Assembly (NCBI GenBank): GCA_005656395.1
Contig: SRSI01000075.1
Span: 1 to 44,650 of the forward strand
Origin: Strongyloides papillosus
Taxonomy: Eukaryota > Nematoda > Chromadorea > Rhabditida > Strongyloididae
Direction of reading: 5' to 3'
Length of the DNA stretch: 44,650 nt
In this document: in pieces, positions 29,618 to 44,600 of the stretch
How the letters are laid out: the number at the start of each line of letters is the position of its first letter
Position numbering within the stretch: position 1 is the stretch's first letter
Program-made: the position numbers and the translations under genes
Notes under the pieces: generated by a model
Databases searched by the model: none
Seen by the model: the letters and a program-made list of their open reading frames with translations, nothing else
What the model was told of the DNA's origin: nothing

Positions 29618-32600
29618 TCATTTAAAGACACTTCTTTTCAATCGTTTTAAACAGTATTAAGACATCATTTAGAGACACCTCTTTTAAATCTTTTTAGTTA
29701 GATCAACTAAAGACGCTTATTTAAGAAATCATTTAGAGACACTTCTTTTCAATCGTTTTAAACAGTATTAAGACATCATTTAGAGACACCTCTTTAAACA
29801 GTATTAAGACATCATTTAGAGACACCTCTTTAAGCAGTATTAAGACATCATTTAGAGACACCTCTTTTAAATCTTTTTAGTTAGATCAACTAAAGACGCT
29901 TATTTAAGAAATCATTTAAAGACATCTCTTTAAGCAGTATTAAGACATCATTTAGAGACACCTCTTTAAGCAGTATTAAGACATCATTTAGAGACACTTC
30001 TTTTAAATCTTTTTAGTTAGATCAACTAAAGACGCTTATTTAAGAAATCATTTAAAGACATCTCTTTAAGCAGTATTAAGACATCATTTAGAGACACCTC
30101 TTTTAAATCTTTTTAGTTAGATCAACTAAAGACGCTTATTTAAGAAATCATTTAAAGACACTTCTTTTCAATCGTTTTAAACAGTATTAAGACATCATTT
30201 AGAGACATCTCTTTAAGCAGTATTAAGACATCATTTAGAGACACCTCTTTAAGCAGTATTAAGACATCATTTAGAGACACCTCTTTTAAATCTTTTTAGT
30301 TAGATCAACTAAAGACGCTTATTTAAGAAATCATTTAAAGACATCTCTTTAAGCAGTATTAAGACATCATTTAGAGACACCTCTTTTAAATCTTTTTAGT
30401 TAGATCAACTAAAGACGCTTATTTAAGAAATCATTTAAAGACATCTCTTTAAGCAGTATTAAGACATCATTTAGAGACACCTCTTTTAAATCTTTTTAGT
30501 TAGATCAACTAAAGACGCTTATTTAAGAAATCATTTAAAGACATCTCTTTAAGCAGTATTAAGACATCATTTAGAGACACCTCTTTAAGCAGTATTAAGA
30601 CATCATTTAGAGACACCTCTTTAAGCAGTATTAAGACATCATTTAGAGACACCTCTTTAAGCAGTATTAAGACATCATTTAGAGACACCTCTTTTAAATC
30701 TTTTTAGTTAGATCAACTAAAGACGCTTATTTAAGAAATCATTTAAAGACATCTCTTTAAGCAGTATTAAGACATCATTTAGAGACACCTCTTTAAGCAG
30801 TATTAAGACATCATTTAGAGACACCTCTTTTAAATCTTTTTAGTTAGATCAACTAAAGACGCTTATTTAAGAAATCATTTAAAGACATCTCTTTAAGCAG
30901 TATTAAGACATCATTTAGAGACACCTCTTTAAGCAGTATTAAGACATCATTTAGAGACACCTCTTTTAAATCTTTTTAGTTAGATCAACTAAAGACGCTT
31001 ATTTAAGAAATCATTTAAAGACATCTCTTTAAGCAGTATTAAGACATCATTTAGAGACACCTCTTTAAGCAGTATTAAGACATCATTTAGAGACACCTCT
31101 TTTAAATCTTTTTAGTTAGATCAACTAAAGACGCTTATTTAAGAAATCATTTAAAGACATCTCTTTAAGCAGTATTAAGACATCATTTAGAGACACCTCT
31201 TTAAGCAGTATTAAGACATCATTTAGAGACACCTCTTTTAAATCTTTTTAGTTAGATCAACTAAAGACGCTTATTTAAGAAATCATTTAAAGACATCTCT
31301 TTAAGCAGTATTAAGACATCATTTAGAGACACCTCTTTAAGCAGTATTAAGACATCATTTAGAGACACCTCTTTTAAATCTTTTTAGTTAGATCAACTAA
31401 AGACGCTTATTTAAGAAATCATTTAAAGACACTTCTTTTCAATCGTTTTAAACAGTATTAAGACATCATTTAGAGACACCTCTTTTAAATCTTTTTAGTT
31501 AGATCAACTAAAGACGCTTATTTAAGAAATCATTTAAAGACACTTCTTTTCAATCGTTTTAAACAGTATTAAGACATCATTTAGAGACACCTCTTTAAGC
31601 AGTATTAAGACATCATTTAGAGACACCTCTTTAAGCAGTATTAAGACATCATTTAGAGACACCTCTTTTAAATCTTTTTAGTTAGATCAACTAAAGACGC
31701 TTATTTAAGAAATCATTTAAAGACATCTCTTTAAGCAGTATTAAGACATCATTTAGAGACACCTCTTTAAGCAGTATTAAGACATCATTTAGAGACACCT
31801 CTTTAAGCAGTATTAAGACATCATTTAGAGACACCTCTTTTAAATCTTTTAGTTAGATCAACTAAAGACGCTTATTTAAGAAATCATTTAAAGACACCTC
31901 TTTAAGCAGTATTAAGACATCATTTAGAGACACCTCTTTAAGCAGTATTAAGACATCATTTAGAGACACCTCTTTTAAATCTTTTTAGTTAGATCAACTA
32001 AAGACGCTTATTTAAGAAATCATTTAAAGACATCTCTTTAAGCAGTATTAAGACATCATTTAGAGACACCTCTTTAAGCAGTATTAAGACATCATTTAGA
32101 GACACCTCTTTAAGCAGTATTAAGACATCATTTAGAGACACCTCTTTTAAATCTTTTTAGTTAGATCAACTAAAGACGCTTATTTAAGAAATCATTTAAA
32201 GACACCTCTTTAAGCAGTATTAAGACATCATTTAGAGACACCTCTTTAAGCAGTATTAAGACATCATTTAGAGACACCTCTTTTAAATCTTTTTAGTTAG
32301 ATCAACTAAAGACGCTTATTTAAGAAATCATTTAAAGACATCTCTTTAAGCAGTATTAAGACATCATTTAGAGACACCTCTTTAAGCAGTATTAAGACAT
32401 CATTTAGAGACACCTCTTTAAGCAGTATTAAGACATCATTTAGAGACACCTCTTTTAAATCTTTTTAGTTAGATCAACTAAAGACGCTTATTTAAGAAAT
32501 CATTTAAAGACACCTCTTTAAGCAGTATTAAGACATCATTTAGAGACACCTCTTTAAGCAGTATTAAGACATCATTTAGAGACACCTCTTTTAAATCTTT

Positions 32601-35600
32601 TTAGTTAGATCAACTAAAGACGCTTATTTAAGAAATCATTTAAAGACATCTCTTTAAGCAGTATTAAGACATCATTTAGAGACACCTCTTTAAGCAGTAT
32701 TAAGACATCATTTAGAGACACCTCTTTTAAATCTTTTTAGTTAGATCAACTAAAGACGCTTATTTAAGAAATCATTTAAAGACACTTCTTTTCAATCGTT
32801 TTAAACAGTATTAAGACATCATTTAGAGACACCTCTTTTAAATCTTTTTAGTTAGATCAACTAAAGACGCTTATTTAAGAAATCATTTAAAGACATCTCT
32901 TTAAGCAGTATTAAGACATCATTTAGAGACACCTCTTTAAGCAGTATTAAGACATCATTTAGAGACACCTCTTTAAGCAGTATTAAGACATCATTTAGAG
33001 ACACCTCTTTTAAATCTTTTTAGTTAGATCAACTAAAGACGCTTATTTAAGAAATCATTTAAAGACATCTCTTTAAGCAGTATTAAGACATCATTTAGAG
33101 ACACCTCTTTAAGCAGTATTAAGACATCATTTAGAGACACCTCTTTAAGCAGTATTAAGACATCATTTAGAGACACCTCTTTTAAATCTTTTTAGTTAGA
33201 TCAACTAAAGACGCTTATTTAAGAAATCATTTAAAGACATCTCTTTAAGCAGTATTAAGACATCATTTAGAGACACCTCTTTTAAATCTTTTTAGTTAGA
33301 TCAACTAAAGACGCTTATTTAAGAAATCATTTAAAGACATCTCTTTAAGCAGTATTAAGACATCATTTAGAGACACCTCTTTAAGCAGTATTAAGACATC
33401 ATTTAGAGACACCTCTTTAAGCAGTATTAAGACATCATTTAGAGACACCTCTTTTAAATCTTTTTAGTTAGATCAACTAAAGACGCTTATTTAAGAAATC
33501 ATTTAAAGACATCTCTTTAAGCAGTATTAAGACATCATTTAGAGACACCTCTTTAAGCAGTATTAAGACATCATTTAGAGACACCTCTTTAAGCAGTATT
33601 AAGACATCATTTAGAGACACCTCTTTTAAATCTTTTTAGTTAGATCAACTAAAGACGCTTATTTAAGAAATCATTTAAAGACATCTCTTTAAGCAGTATT
33701 AAGACATCATTTAGAGACACCTCTTTTAAATCTTTTTAGTTAGATCAACTAAAGACGCTTATTTAAGAAATCATTTAAAGACATCTCTTTAAGCAGTATT
33801 AAGACATCATTTAGAGACACCTCTTTTAAATCTTTTTAGTTAGATCAACTAAAGACGCTTATTTAAGAAATCATTTAAAGACATCTCTTTAAGCAGTATT
33901 AAGACATCATTTAGAGACACCTCTTTAAGCAGTGTTAAGACATCATTTAGAGACACCTCTTTTAAATCTTTTTAGTTAGATCAACTAAAGACGCTTATTT
34001 AAGAAATCATTTAAAGACACCTCTTTAAGCAGTATTAAGACATCATTTAGAGACACCTCTTTAAGCAGTATTAAGACATCATTTAGAGACACCTCTTTTA
34101 AATCTTTTTAGTTAGATCAACTAAAGACGCTTATTTAAGAAATCATTTAAAGACACTTCTTTTCAATCGTTTTAAACAGTATTAAGACATCATTTAGAGA
34201 CACCTCTTTAAGCAGTATTAAGACATCATTTAGAGACACCTCTTTAAGCAGTATTAAGACATCATTTAGAGACACCTCTTTTAAATCTTTTTAGTTAGAT
34301 CAACTAAAGACGCTTATTTAAGAAATCATTTAAAGACATCTCTTTAAGCAGTATTAAGACATCATTTAGAGACACCTCTTTTAAATCTTTTTAGTTAGAT
34401 CAACTAAAGACGCTTATTTAAGAAATCATTTAAAGACACTTCTTTTCAATCGTTTTAAACAGTATTAAGACATCATTTAGAGACACCTCTTTAAAATCTT
34501 TTTAGTTAGATCAACTAAAGACGCTTATTTAAGAAATCATTTAAAGACATCTCTTTAAGCAGTATTAAGACATCATTTAGAGACACCTCTTTAAGTAGTA
34601 TTAAGACATCATTTAGAGACACCTCTTTTAAATCTTTTTAGTTAGATCAACTAAAGACGCTTATTTAAGAAATCATTTAAAGACACTTCTTTTCAATCGT
34701 TTTAAACAGTATTAAGACATCATTTAGAGACACCTCTTTTAAATCTTTTTAGTTAGATCAACTAAAGACGCTTATTTAAGAAATCATTTAAAGACACTTC
34801 TTTTCAATCGTTTTAAACAGTATTAAGACATCATTTAGAGACACCTCTTTAAAATCTTTTTAGTTAGATCAACTAAAGACGCTTATTTAAGAAATCATTT
34901 AAAGACATCTCTTTAAGCAGTATTAAGACATCATTTAGAGACACCTCTTTAAGTAGTATTAAGACATCATTTAGAGACACCTCTTTTAAATCTTTTTAGT
35001 TAGATCAACTAAAGACGCTTATTTAAGAAATCATTTAAAGACACTTCTTTTCAATCGTTTTAAACAGTATTAAGACATCATTTAGAGACACCTCTTTAAA
35101 ATCTTTTTAGTTAGATCAACTAAAGACGCTTATTTAAGAAATCATTTAAAGACATCTCTTTAAGCAGTATTAAGACATCATTTAGAGACACCTCTTTAAG
35201 TAGTATTAAGACATCATTTAGAGACACCTCTTTTAAATCTTTTTAGTTAGATCAACTAAAGACGCTTATTTAAGAAATCATTTAAAGACACTTCTTTTCA
35301 ATCGTTTTAAACAGTATTAAGACATCATTTAGAGACACCTCTTTTAAATCTTTTTAGTTAGATCAACTAAAGACGCTTATTTAAGAAATCATTTAAAGAC
35401 ACTTCTTTTCAATCGTTTTAAACAGTATTAAGACATCATTTAGAGACACCTCTTTAAGCAGTATTAAGACATCATTTAGAGACACCTCTTTTAAATCTTT
35501 TTAGTTAGATCAACTAAAGACGCTTATTTAAGAAATCATTTAAAGACATCTCTTTAAGCAGTATTAAGACATCATTTAGAGACACCTCTTTTAAATCTTT

Positions 35601-38600
35601 TTAGTTAGATCAACTAAAGACGCTTATTTAAGAAATCATTTAAAGACACTTCTTTTCAATCGTTTTAAACAGTATTAAGACATCATTTAGAGACACCTCT
35701 TTAAGCAGTATTAAGACATCATTTAGAGACACCTCTTTAAGCAGTATTAAGACATCATTTAGAGACACCTCTTTTAAATCTTTTTAGTTAGATCAACTAA
35801 AGACGCTTATTTAAGAAATCATTTAAAGACATCTCTTTAAGCAGTATTAAGACATCATTTAGAGACACCTCTTTTAAATCTTTTTAGTTAGATCAACTAA
35901 AGACGCTTATTTAAGAAATCATTTAAAGACATCTCTTTAAGCAGTATTAAGACATCATTTAGAGACACCTCTTTAAGCAGTATTAAGACATCATTTAGAG
36001 ACACCTCTTTTAAATCTTTTTAGTTAGATCAACTAAAGACGCTTATTTAAGAAATCATTTAAAGACATCTCTTTAAGCAGTATTAAGACATCATTTAGAG
36101 ACACCTCTTTTAAATCTTTTTAGTTAGATCAACTAAAGACGCTTATTTAAGAAATCATTTAAAGACACTTCTTTTCAATCGTTTTAAACAGTATTAAGAC
36201 ATCATTTAGAGACACCTCTTTAAAATCTTTTTAGTTAGATCAACTAAAGACGCTTATTTAAGAAATCATTTAAAGACATCTCTTTAAGCAGTATTAAGAC
36301 ATCATTTAGAGACACCTCTTTAAGTAGTATTAAGACATCATTTAGAGACACCTCTTTTAAATCTTTTTAGTTAGATCAACTAAAGACGCTTATTTAAGAA
36401 ATCATTTAAAGACACTTCTTTTCAATCGTTTTAAACAGTATTAAGACATCATTTAGAGACACCTCTTTTAAATCTTTTTAGTTAGATCAACTAAAGACGC
36501 TTATTTAAGAAATCATTTAAAGACACTTCTTTTCAATCGTTTTAAACAGTATTAAGACATCATTTAGAGACACCTCTTTAAAATCTTTTTAGTTAGATCA
36601 ACTAAAGACGCTTATTTAAGAAATCATTTAAAGACATCTCTTTAAGCAGTATTAAGACATCATTTAGAGACACCTCTTTAAGTAGTATTAAGACATCATT
36701 TAGAGACACCTCTTTTAAATCTTTTTAGTTAGATCAACTAAAGACGCTTATTTAAGAAATCATTTAAAGACACTTCTTTTCAATCGTTTTAAACAGTATT
36801 AAGACATCATTTAGAGACACCTCTTTAAAATCTTTTTAGTTAGATCAACTAAAGACGCTTATTTAAGAAATCATTTAAAGACATCTCTTTAAGCAGTATT
36901 AAGACATCATTTAGAGACACCTCTTTAAGTAGTATTAAGACATCATTTAGAGACACCTCTTTTAAATCTTTTTAGTTAGATCAACTAAAGACGCTTATTT
37001 AAGAAATCATTTAAAGACACTTCTTTTCAATCGTTTTAAACAGTATTAAGACATCATTTAGAGACACCTCTTTTAAATCTTTTTAGTTAGATCAACTAAA
37101 GACGCTTATTTAAGAAATCATTTAAAGACACTTCTTTTCAATCGTTTTAAACAGTATTAAGACATCATTTAGAGACACCTCTTTAAGCAGTATTAAGACA
37201 TCATTTAGAGACACCTCTTTTAAATCTTTTTAGTTAGATCAACTAAAGACGCTTATTTAAGAAATCATTTAAAGACATCTCTTTAAGCAGTATTAAGACA
37301 TCATTTAGAGACACCTCTTTTAAATCTTTTTAGTTAGATCAACTAAAGACGCTTATTTAAGAAATCATTTAAAGACACTTCTTTTCAATCGTTTTAAACA
37401 GTATTAAGACATCATTTAGAGACACCTCTTTAAGCAGTATTAAGACATCATTTAGAGACACCTCTTTAAGCAGTATTAAGACATCATTTAGAGACACCTC
37501 TTTTAAATCTTTTAGTTAGATCAACTAAAGACGCTTATTTAAGAAATCATTTAAAGACATCTCTTTAAGCAGTATTAAGACATCATTTAGAGACACCTCT
37601 TTTAAATCTTTTTAGTTAGATCAACTAAAGACGCTTATTTAAGAAATCATTTAAAGACATCTCTTTAAGCAGTATTAAGACATCATTTAGAGACACCTCT
37701 TTTAAATCTTTTTAGTTAGATCAACTAAAGACGCTTATTTAAGAAATCATTTAAAGACACTTCTTTTCAATCGTTTTAAACAGTATTAAGACATCATTTA
37801 GAGACACCTCTTTAAGCAGTATTAAGACATCATTTAGAGACACCTCTTTTAAATCTTTTTAGTTAGATCAACTAAAGACGCTTATTTAAGAAATCATTTA
37901 AAGACATCTCTTTAAGCAGTATTAAGACATCATTTAGAGACACCTCTTTTAAATCTTTTTAGTTAGATCAACTAAAGACGCTTATTTAAGAAATCATTTA
38001 AAGACACTTCTTTAAGCAGTATTAAGACATCATTTAGAGACACCTCTTTTAAATCTTTTTAGTTAGATCAACTAAAGACGCTTATTTAAGAAATCATTTA
38101 AAGACATCTCTTTAAGCAGTATTAAGACATCATTTAGAGACACCTCTTTTAAATCTTTTTAGTTAGATCAACTAAAGACGCTTATTTAAGAAATCATTTA
38201 AAGACACTTCTTTTCAATCGTTTTAAACAGTATTAAGACATCATTTAGAGACACCTCTTTAAAATCTTTTTAGTTAGATCAACTAAAGACGCTTATTTAA
38301 GAAATCATTTAAAGACATCTCTTTAAGCAGTATTAAGACATCATTTAGAGACACCTCTTTAAGCAGTATTAAGACATCATTTAGAGACACCTCTTTAAGC
38401 AGTATTAAGACATCATTTAGAGACACCTCTTTTAAATCTTTTTAGTTAGATCAACTAAAGACGCTTATTTAAGAAATCATTTAAAGACATCTCTTTAAGC
38501 AGTATTAAGACATCATTTAGAGACACCTCTTTTAAATCTTTTTAGTTAGATCAACTAAAGACGCTTATTTAAGAAATCATTTAAAGACACTTCTTTTCAA

Positions 38601-41600
38601 TCGTTTTAAACAGTATTAAGACATCATTTAGAGACACCTCTTTAAGCAGTATTAAGACATCATTTAGAGACACCTCTTTAAGCAGTATTAAGACATCATT
38701 TAGAGACACCTCTTTTAAATCTTTTTAGTTAGATCAACTAAAGACGCTTATTTAAGAAATCATTTAAAGACATCTCTTTAAGCAGTATTAAGACATCATT
38801 TAGAGACACCTCTTTTAAATCTTTTTAGTTAGATCAACTAAAGACGCTTATTTAAGAAATCATTTAAAGACATCTCTTTAAGCAGTATTAAGACATCATT
38901 TAGAGACACCTCTTTTAAATCTTTTTAGTTAGATCAACTAAAGACGCTTATTTAAGAAATCATTTAAAGACACTTCTTTTCAATCGTTTTAAACAGTATT
39001 AAGACATCATTTAGAGACACCTCTTTAAGCAGTATTAAGACATCATTTAGAGACACCTCTTTTAAATCTTTTTAGTTAGATCAACTAAAGACGCTTATTT
39101 AAGAAATCATTTAAAGACATCTCTTTAAGCAGTATTAAGACATCATTTAGAGACACCTCTTTTAAATCTTTTTAGTTAGATCAACTAAAGACGCTTATTT
39201 AAGAAATCATTTAAAGACACTTCTTTTCAATCGTTTTAAACAGTATTAAGACATCATTTAGAGACACCTCTTTAAGCAGTATTAAGACATCATTTAGAGA
39301 CACCTCTTTAAGCAGTATTAAGACATCATTTAGAGACACCTCTTTTAAATCTTTTTAGTTAGATCAACTAAAGACGCTTATTTAAGAAATCATTTAAAGA
39401 CATCTCTTTAAGCAGTATTAAGACATCATTTAGAGACACCTCTTTTAAATCTTTTTAGTTAGATCAACTAAAGACGCTTATTTAAGAAATCATTTAAAGA
39501 CATCTCTTTAAGCAGTATTAAGACATCATTTAGAGACACCTCTTTTAAATCTTTTTAGTTAGATCAACTAAAGACGCTTATTTAAGAAATCATTTAAAGA
39601 CACTTCTTTTCAATCGTTTTAAACAGTATTAAGACATCATTTAGAGACACCTCTTTAAGCAGTATTAAGACATCATTTAGAGACACCTCTTTTAAATCTT
39701 TTTAGTTAGATCAACTAAAGACGCTTATTTAAGAAATCATTTAAAGACACTTCTTTAAGCAGTATTAAGACATCATTTAGAGACACCTCTTTTAAATCTT
39801 TTTAGTTAGATCAACTAAAGACGCTTATTTAAGAAATCATTTAAAGACATCTCTTTAAGCAGTATTAAGACATCATTTAGAGACACCTCTTTTAAATCTT
39901 TTTAGTTAGATCAACTAAAGACGCTTATTTAAGAAATCATTTAAAGACATCTCTTTAAGCAGTATTAAGACATCATTTAGAGACACCTCTTTTAAATCTT
40001 TTTAGTTAGATCAACTAAAGACGCTTATTTAAGAAATCATTTAAAGACACTTCTTTTCAATCGTTTTAAACAGTATTAAGACATCATTTAGAGACACCTC
40101 TTTAAGCAGTATTAAGACATCATTTAGAGACACCTCTTTTAAATCTTTTTAGTTAGATCAACTAAAGACGCTTATTTAAGAAATCATTTAAAGACATCTC
40201 TTTAAGCAGTATTAAGACATCATTTAGAGACACCTCTTTTAAATCTTTTTAGTTAGATCAACTAAAGACGCTTATTTAAGAAATCATTTAAAGACACTTC
40301 TTTTCAATCGTTTTAAACAGTATTAAGACATCATTTAGAGACACCTCTTTAAGCAGTATTAAGACATCATTTAGAGACACCTCTTTAAGCAGTATTAAGA
40401 CATCATTTAGAGACACCTCTTTTAAATCTTTTTAGTTAGATCAACTAAAGACGCTTATTTAAGAAATCATTTAAAGACATCTCTTTAAGCAGTATTAAGA
40501 CATCATTTAGAGACACCTCTTTTAAATCTTTTTAGTTAGATCAACTAAAGACGCTTATTTAAGAAATCATTTAAAGACATCTCTTTAAGCAGTATTAAGA
40601 CATCATTTAGAGACACCTCTTTTAAATCTTTTTAGTTAGATCAACTAAAGACGCTTATTTAAGAAATCATTTAAAGACATCTCTTTAAGCAGTATTAAGA
40701 CATCATTTAGAGACACCTCTTTAAGCAGTATTAAGACATCATTTAGAGACACCTCTTTTAAATCTTTTTAGTTAGATCAACTAAAGACGCTTATTTAAGA
40801 AATCATTTAAAGACACTTCTTTTCAATCGTTTTAAACAGTATTAAGACATCATTTAGAGACACCTCTTTAAAATCTTTTTAGTTAGATCAACTAAAGACG
40901 CTTATTTAAGAAATCATTTAAAGACATCTCTTTAAGCAGTATTAAGACATCATTTAGAGACACCTCTTTAAGCAGTATTAAGACATCATTTAGAGACACC
41001 TCTTTAAGCAGTATTAAGACATCATTTAGAGACACCTCTTTTAAATCTTTTTAGTTAGATCAACTAAAGACGCTTATTTAAGAAATCATTTAAAGACATC
41101 TCTTTAAGCAGTATTAAGACATCATTTAGAGACACCTCTTTTAAATCTTTTTAGTTAGATCAACTAAAGACGCTTATTTAAGAAATCATTTAAAGACACT
41201 TCTTTTCAATCGTTTTAAACAGTATTAAGACATCATTTAGAGACACCTCTTTAAAATCTTTTTAGTTAGATCAACTAAAGACGCTTATTTAAGAAATCAT
41301 TTAAAGACATCTCTTTAAGCAGTATTAAGACATCATTTAGAGACACCTCTTTAAGTAGTATTAAGACATCATTTAGAGACACCTCTTTTAAATCTTTTTA
41401 GTTAGATCAACTAAAGACGCTTATTTAAGAAATCATTTAAAGACACTTCTTTTCAATCGTTTTAAACAGTATTAAGACATCATTTAGAGACACCTCTTTT
41501 AAATCTTTTTAGTTAGATCAACTAAAGACGCTTATTTAAGAAATCATTTAAAGACACTTCTTTTCAATCGTTTTAAACAGTATTAAGACATCATTTAGAG

Positions 41601-44600
41601 ACACCTCTTTAAGCAGTATTAAGACATCATTTAGAGACACCTCTTTTAAATCTTTTTAGTTAGATCAACTAAAGACGCTTATTTAAGAAATCATTTAAAG
41701 ACATCTCTTTAAGCAGTATTAAGACATCATTTAGAGACACCTCTTTTAAATCTTTTTAGTTAGATCAACTAAAGACGCTTATTTAAGAAATCATTTAAAG
41801 ACACTTCTTTTCAATCGTTTTAAACAGTATTAAGACATCATTTAGAGACACCTCTTTAAAATCTTTTTAGTTAGATCAACTAAAGACGCTTATTTAAGAA
41901 ATCATTTAAAGACATCTCTTTAAGCAGTATTAAGACATCATTTAGAGACACCTCTTTAAGTAGTATTAAGACATCATTTAGAGACACCTCTTTTAAATCT
42001 TTTTAGTTAGATCAACTAAAGACGCTTATTTAAGAAATCATTTAAAGACACTTCTTTTCAATCGTTTTAAACAGTATTAAGACATCATTTAGAGACACCT
42101 CTTTTAAATCTTTTTAGTTAGATCAACTAAAGACGCTTATTTAAGAAATCATTTAAAGACACTTCTTTTCAATCGTTTTAAACAGTATTAAGACATCATT
42201 TAGAGACACCTCTTTAAAATCTTTTTAGTTAGATCAACTAAAGACGCTTATTTAAGAAATCATTTAAAGACATCTCTTTAAGCAGTATTAAGACATCATT
42301 TAGAGACACCTCTTTAAGTAGTATTAAGACATCATTTAGAGACACCTCTTTTAAATCTTTTTAGTTAGATCAACTAAAGACGCTTATTTAAGAAATCATT
42401 TAAAGACACTTCTTTTCAATCGTTTTAAACAGTATTAAGACATCATTTAGAGACACCTCTTTAAAATCTTTTTAGTTAGATCAACTAAAGACGCTTATTT
42501 AAGAAATCATTTAAAGACATCTCTTTAAGCAGTATTAAGACATCATTTAGAGACACCTCTTTAAGTAGTATTAAGACATCATTTAGAGACACCTCTTTTA
42601 AATCTTTTTAGTTAGATCAACTAAAGACGCTTATTTAAGAAATCATTTAAAGACACTTCTTTTCAATCGTTTTTAAACAGTATTAAGACATCATTTAGAG
42701 ACACCTCTTTAAGCAGTATTAAGACATCATTTAGAGACACCTCTTTTAAATCTTTTTAGTTAGATCAACTAAAGACGCTTATTTAAGAAATCATTTAAAG
42801 ACATCTCTTTAAGCAGTATTAAGACATCATTTAGAGACACCTCTTTAAGCAGTATTAAGACATCATTTAGAGACACCTCTTTAAGCAGTATTAAGACATC
42901 ATTTAGAGACACCTCTTTTAAATCTTTTTAGTTAGATCAACTAAAGACGCTTATTTAAGAAATCATTTAAAGACATCTCTTTAAGCAGTATTAAGACATC
43001 ATTTAGAGACACCTCTTTTAAATCTTTTTAGTTAGATCAACTAAAGACGCTTATTTAAGAAATCATTTAAAGACACTTCTTTCAATCGTTTTAAACAGTA
43101 TTAAGACATCATTTAGAGACACCTCTTTTAAATCTTTTTAGTTAGATCAACTAAAGACGCTTATTTAAGAAATCATTTAAAGACACTTCTTTTCAATCGT
43201 TTTAAAACAGTATTAAGACATCATTTAGAGACACCTCTTTAAGCAGTATTAAGACATCATTTAGAGACACCTCTTTTAAATCTTTTTAGTTAGATCAACT
43301 AAAGACGCTTATTTAAGAAATCATTTAAAGACATCTCTTTAAGCAGTATTAAGACATCATTTAGAGACACCTCTTTTAAATCTTTTAGTTAGATCAACTA
43401 AAGACGCTTATTTAAGAAATCATTTAAAGACACTTCTTTTCAATCGTTTTAAACAGTATTAAGACATCATTTAGAGACACCTCTTTAAGCAGTATTAAGA
43501 CATCATTTAGAGACACCTCTTTAAGCAGTATTAAGACATCATTTAGAGACACCTCTTTTAAATCTTTTTAGTTAGATCAACTAAAGACGCTTATTTAAGA
43601 AATCATTTAAAGACATCTCTTTAAGCAGTATTAAGACATCATTTAGAGACACCCTCTTTTAAATCTTTTTAGTTAGATCAACTAAAGACGCTTATTTAGA
43701 AATCATTTAAAGACATCTCTTTAAGCAGTATTAAGACATCATTTAGAGACACCTCTTTTAAATCTTTTTAGTTAGATCAACTAAAGACGCTTATTTAAGA
43801 AATCATTTAAAGACACTTCTTTTCAATCGTTTTAAACAGTATTAAGACATCATTTAGAGACACCTCTTTAAGCAGTATTAAGACATCATTTAGAGACACC
43901 TCTTTTAAATCTTTTTAGTTAGATCAACTAAAGACGCTTATTTAAGAAATCATTTAAAGACATCTCTTTAAGCAGTATTAAGACATCATTTAGAGACACC
44001 TCTTTTAAATCTTTTTAGTTAGATCAACTAAAGACGCTTATTTAAGAAATCATTTAAAGACACTTCTTTTCAAATCGTTTTAAACAGTATTAAGACATCA
44101 TTTAGAGACACCTCTTTAAGCAGTATTAAGACATCATTTAGAGACACCTCTTTAAGCAGTATTAAGACATCATTTAGAGACACCTCTTTTAAATCTTTTT
44201 AGTTAGATCAACTAAAGACGCTTATTTAAGAAATCATTTAAAGACATCTCTTTAAGCAGTATTAAGACATCATTTAGAGACACCTCTTTTAAATCTTTTT
44301 AGTTAGATCAACAAAGACGCTTATTAAGAAATCATTTAAAGACACTTCTTTCAATCGTTTTAACAGTATTAAGACATCATTTAGACACCTCTTTAAGCAG
44401 TATTAAGACATCATTTAGAGACACCTCTTTTAAATCTTTTTAGTTAGATCAACTAAAGACGCTTTATTAAGAAATCATTTAAAGACAATCTCTTTAAGCA
44501 GTATTAAGACATCATTTAGAGACACCTCTTTTAAATCTTTTTAGTTAGATCAACTAAAGACGCTTATTTAAGAAATCATTTAAGACACTTCTTTTCAATC

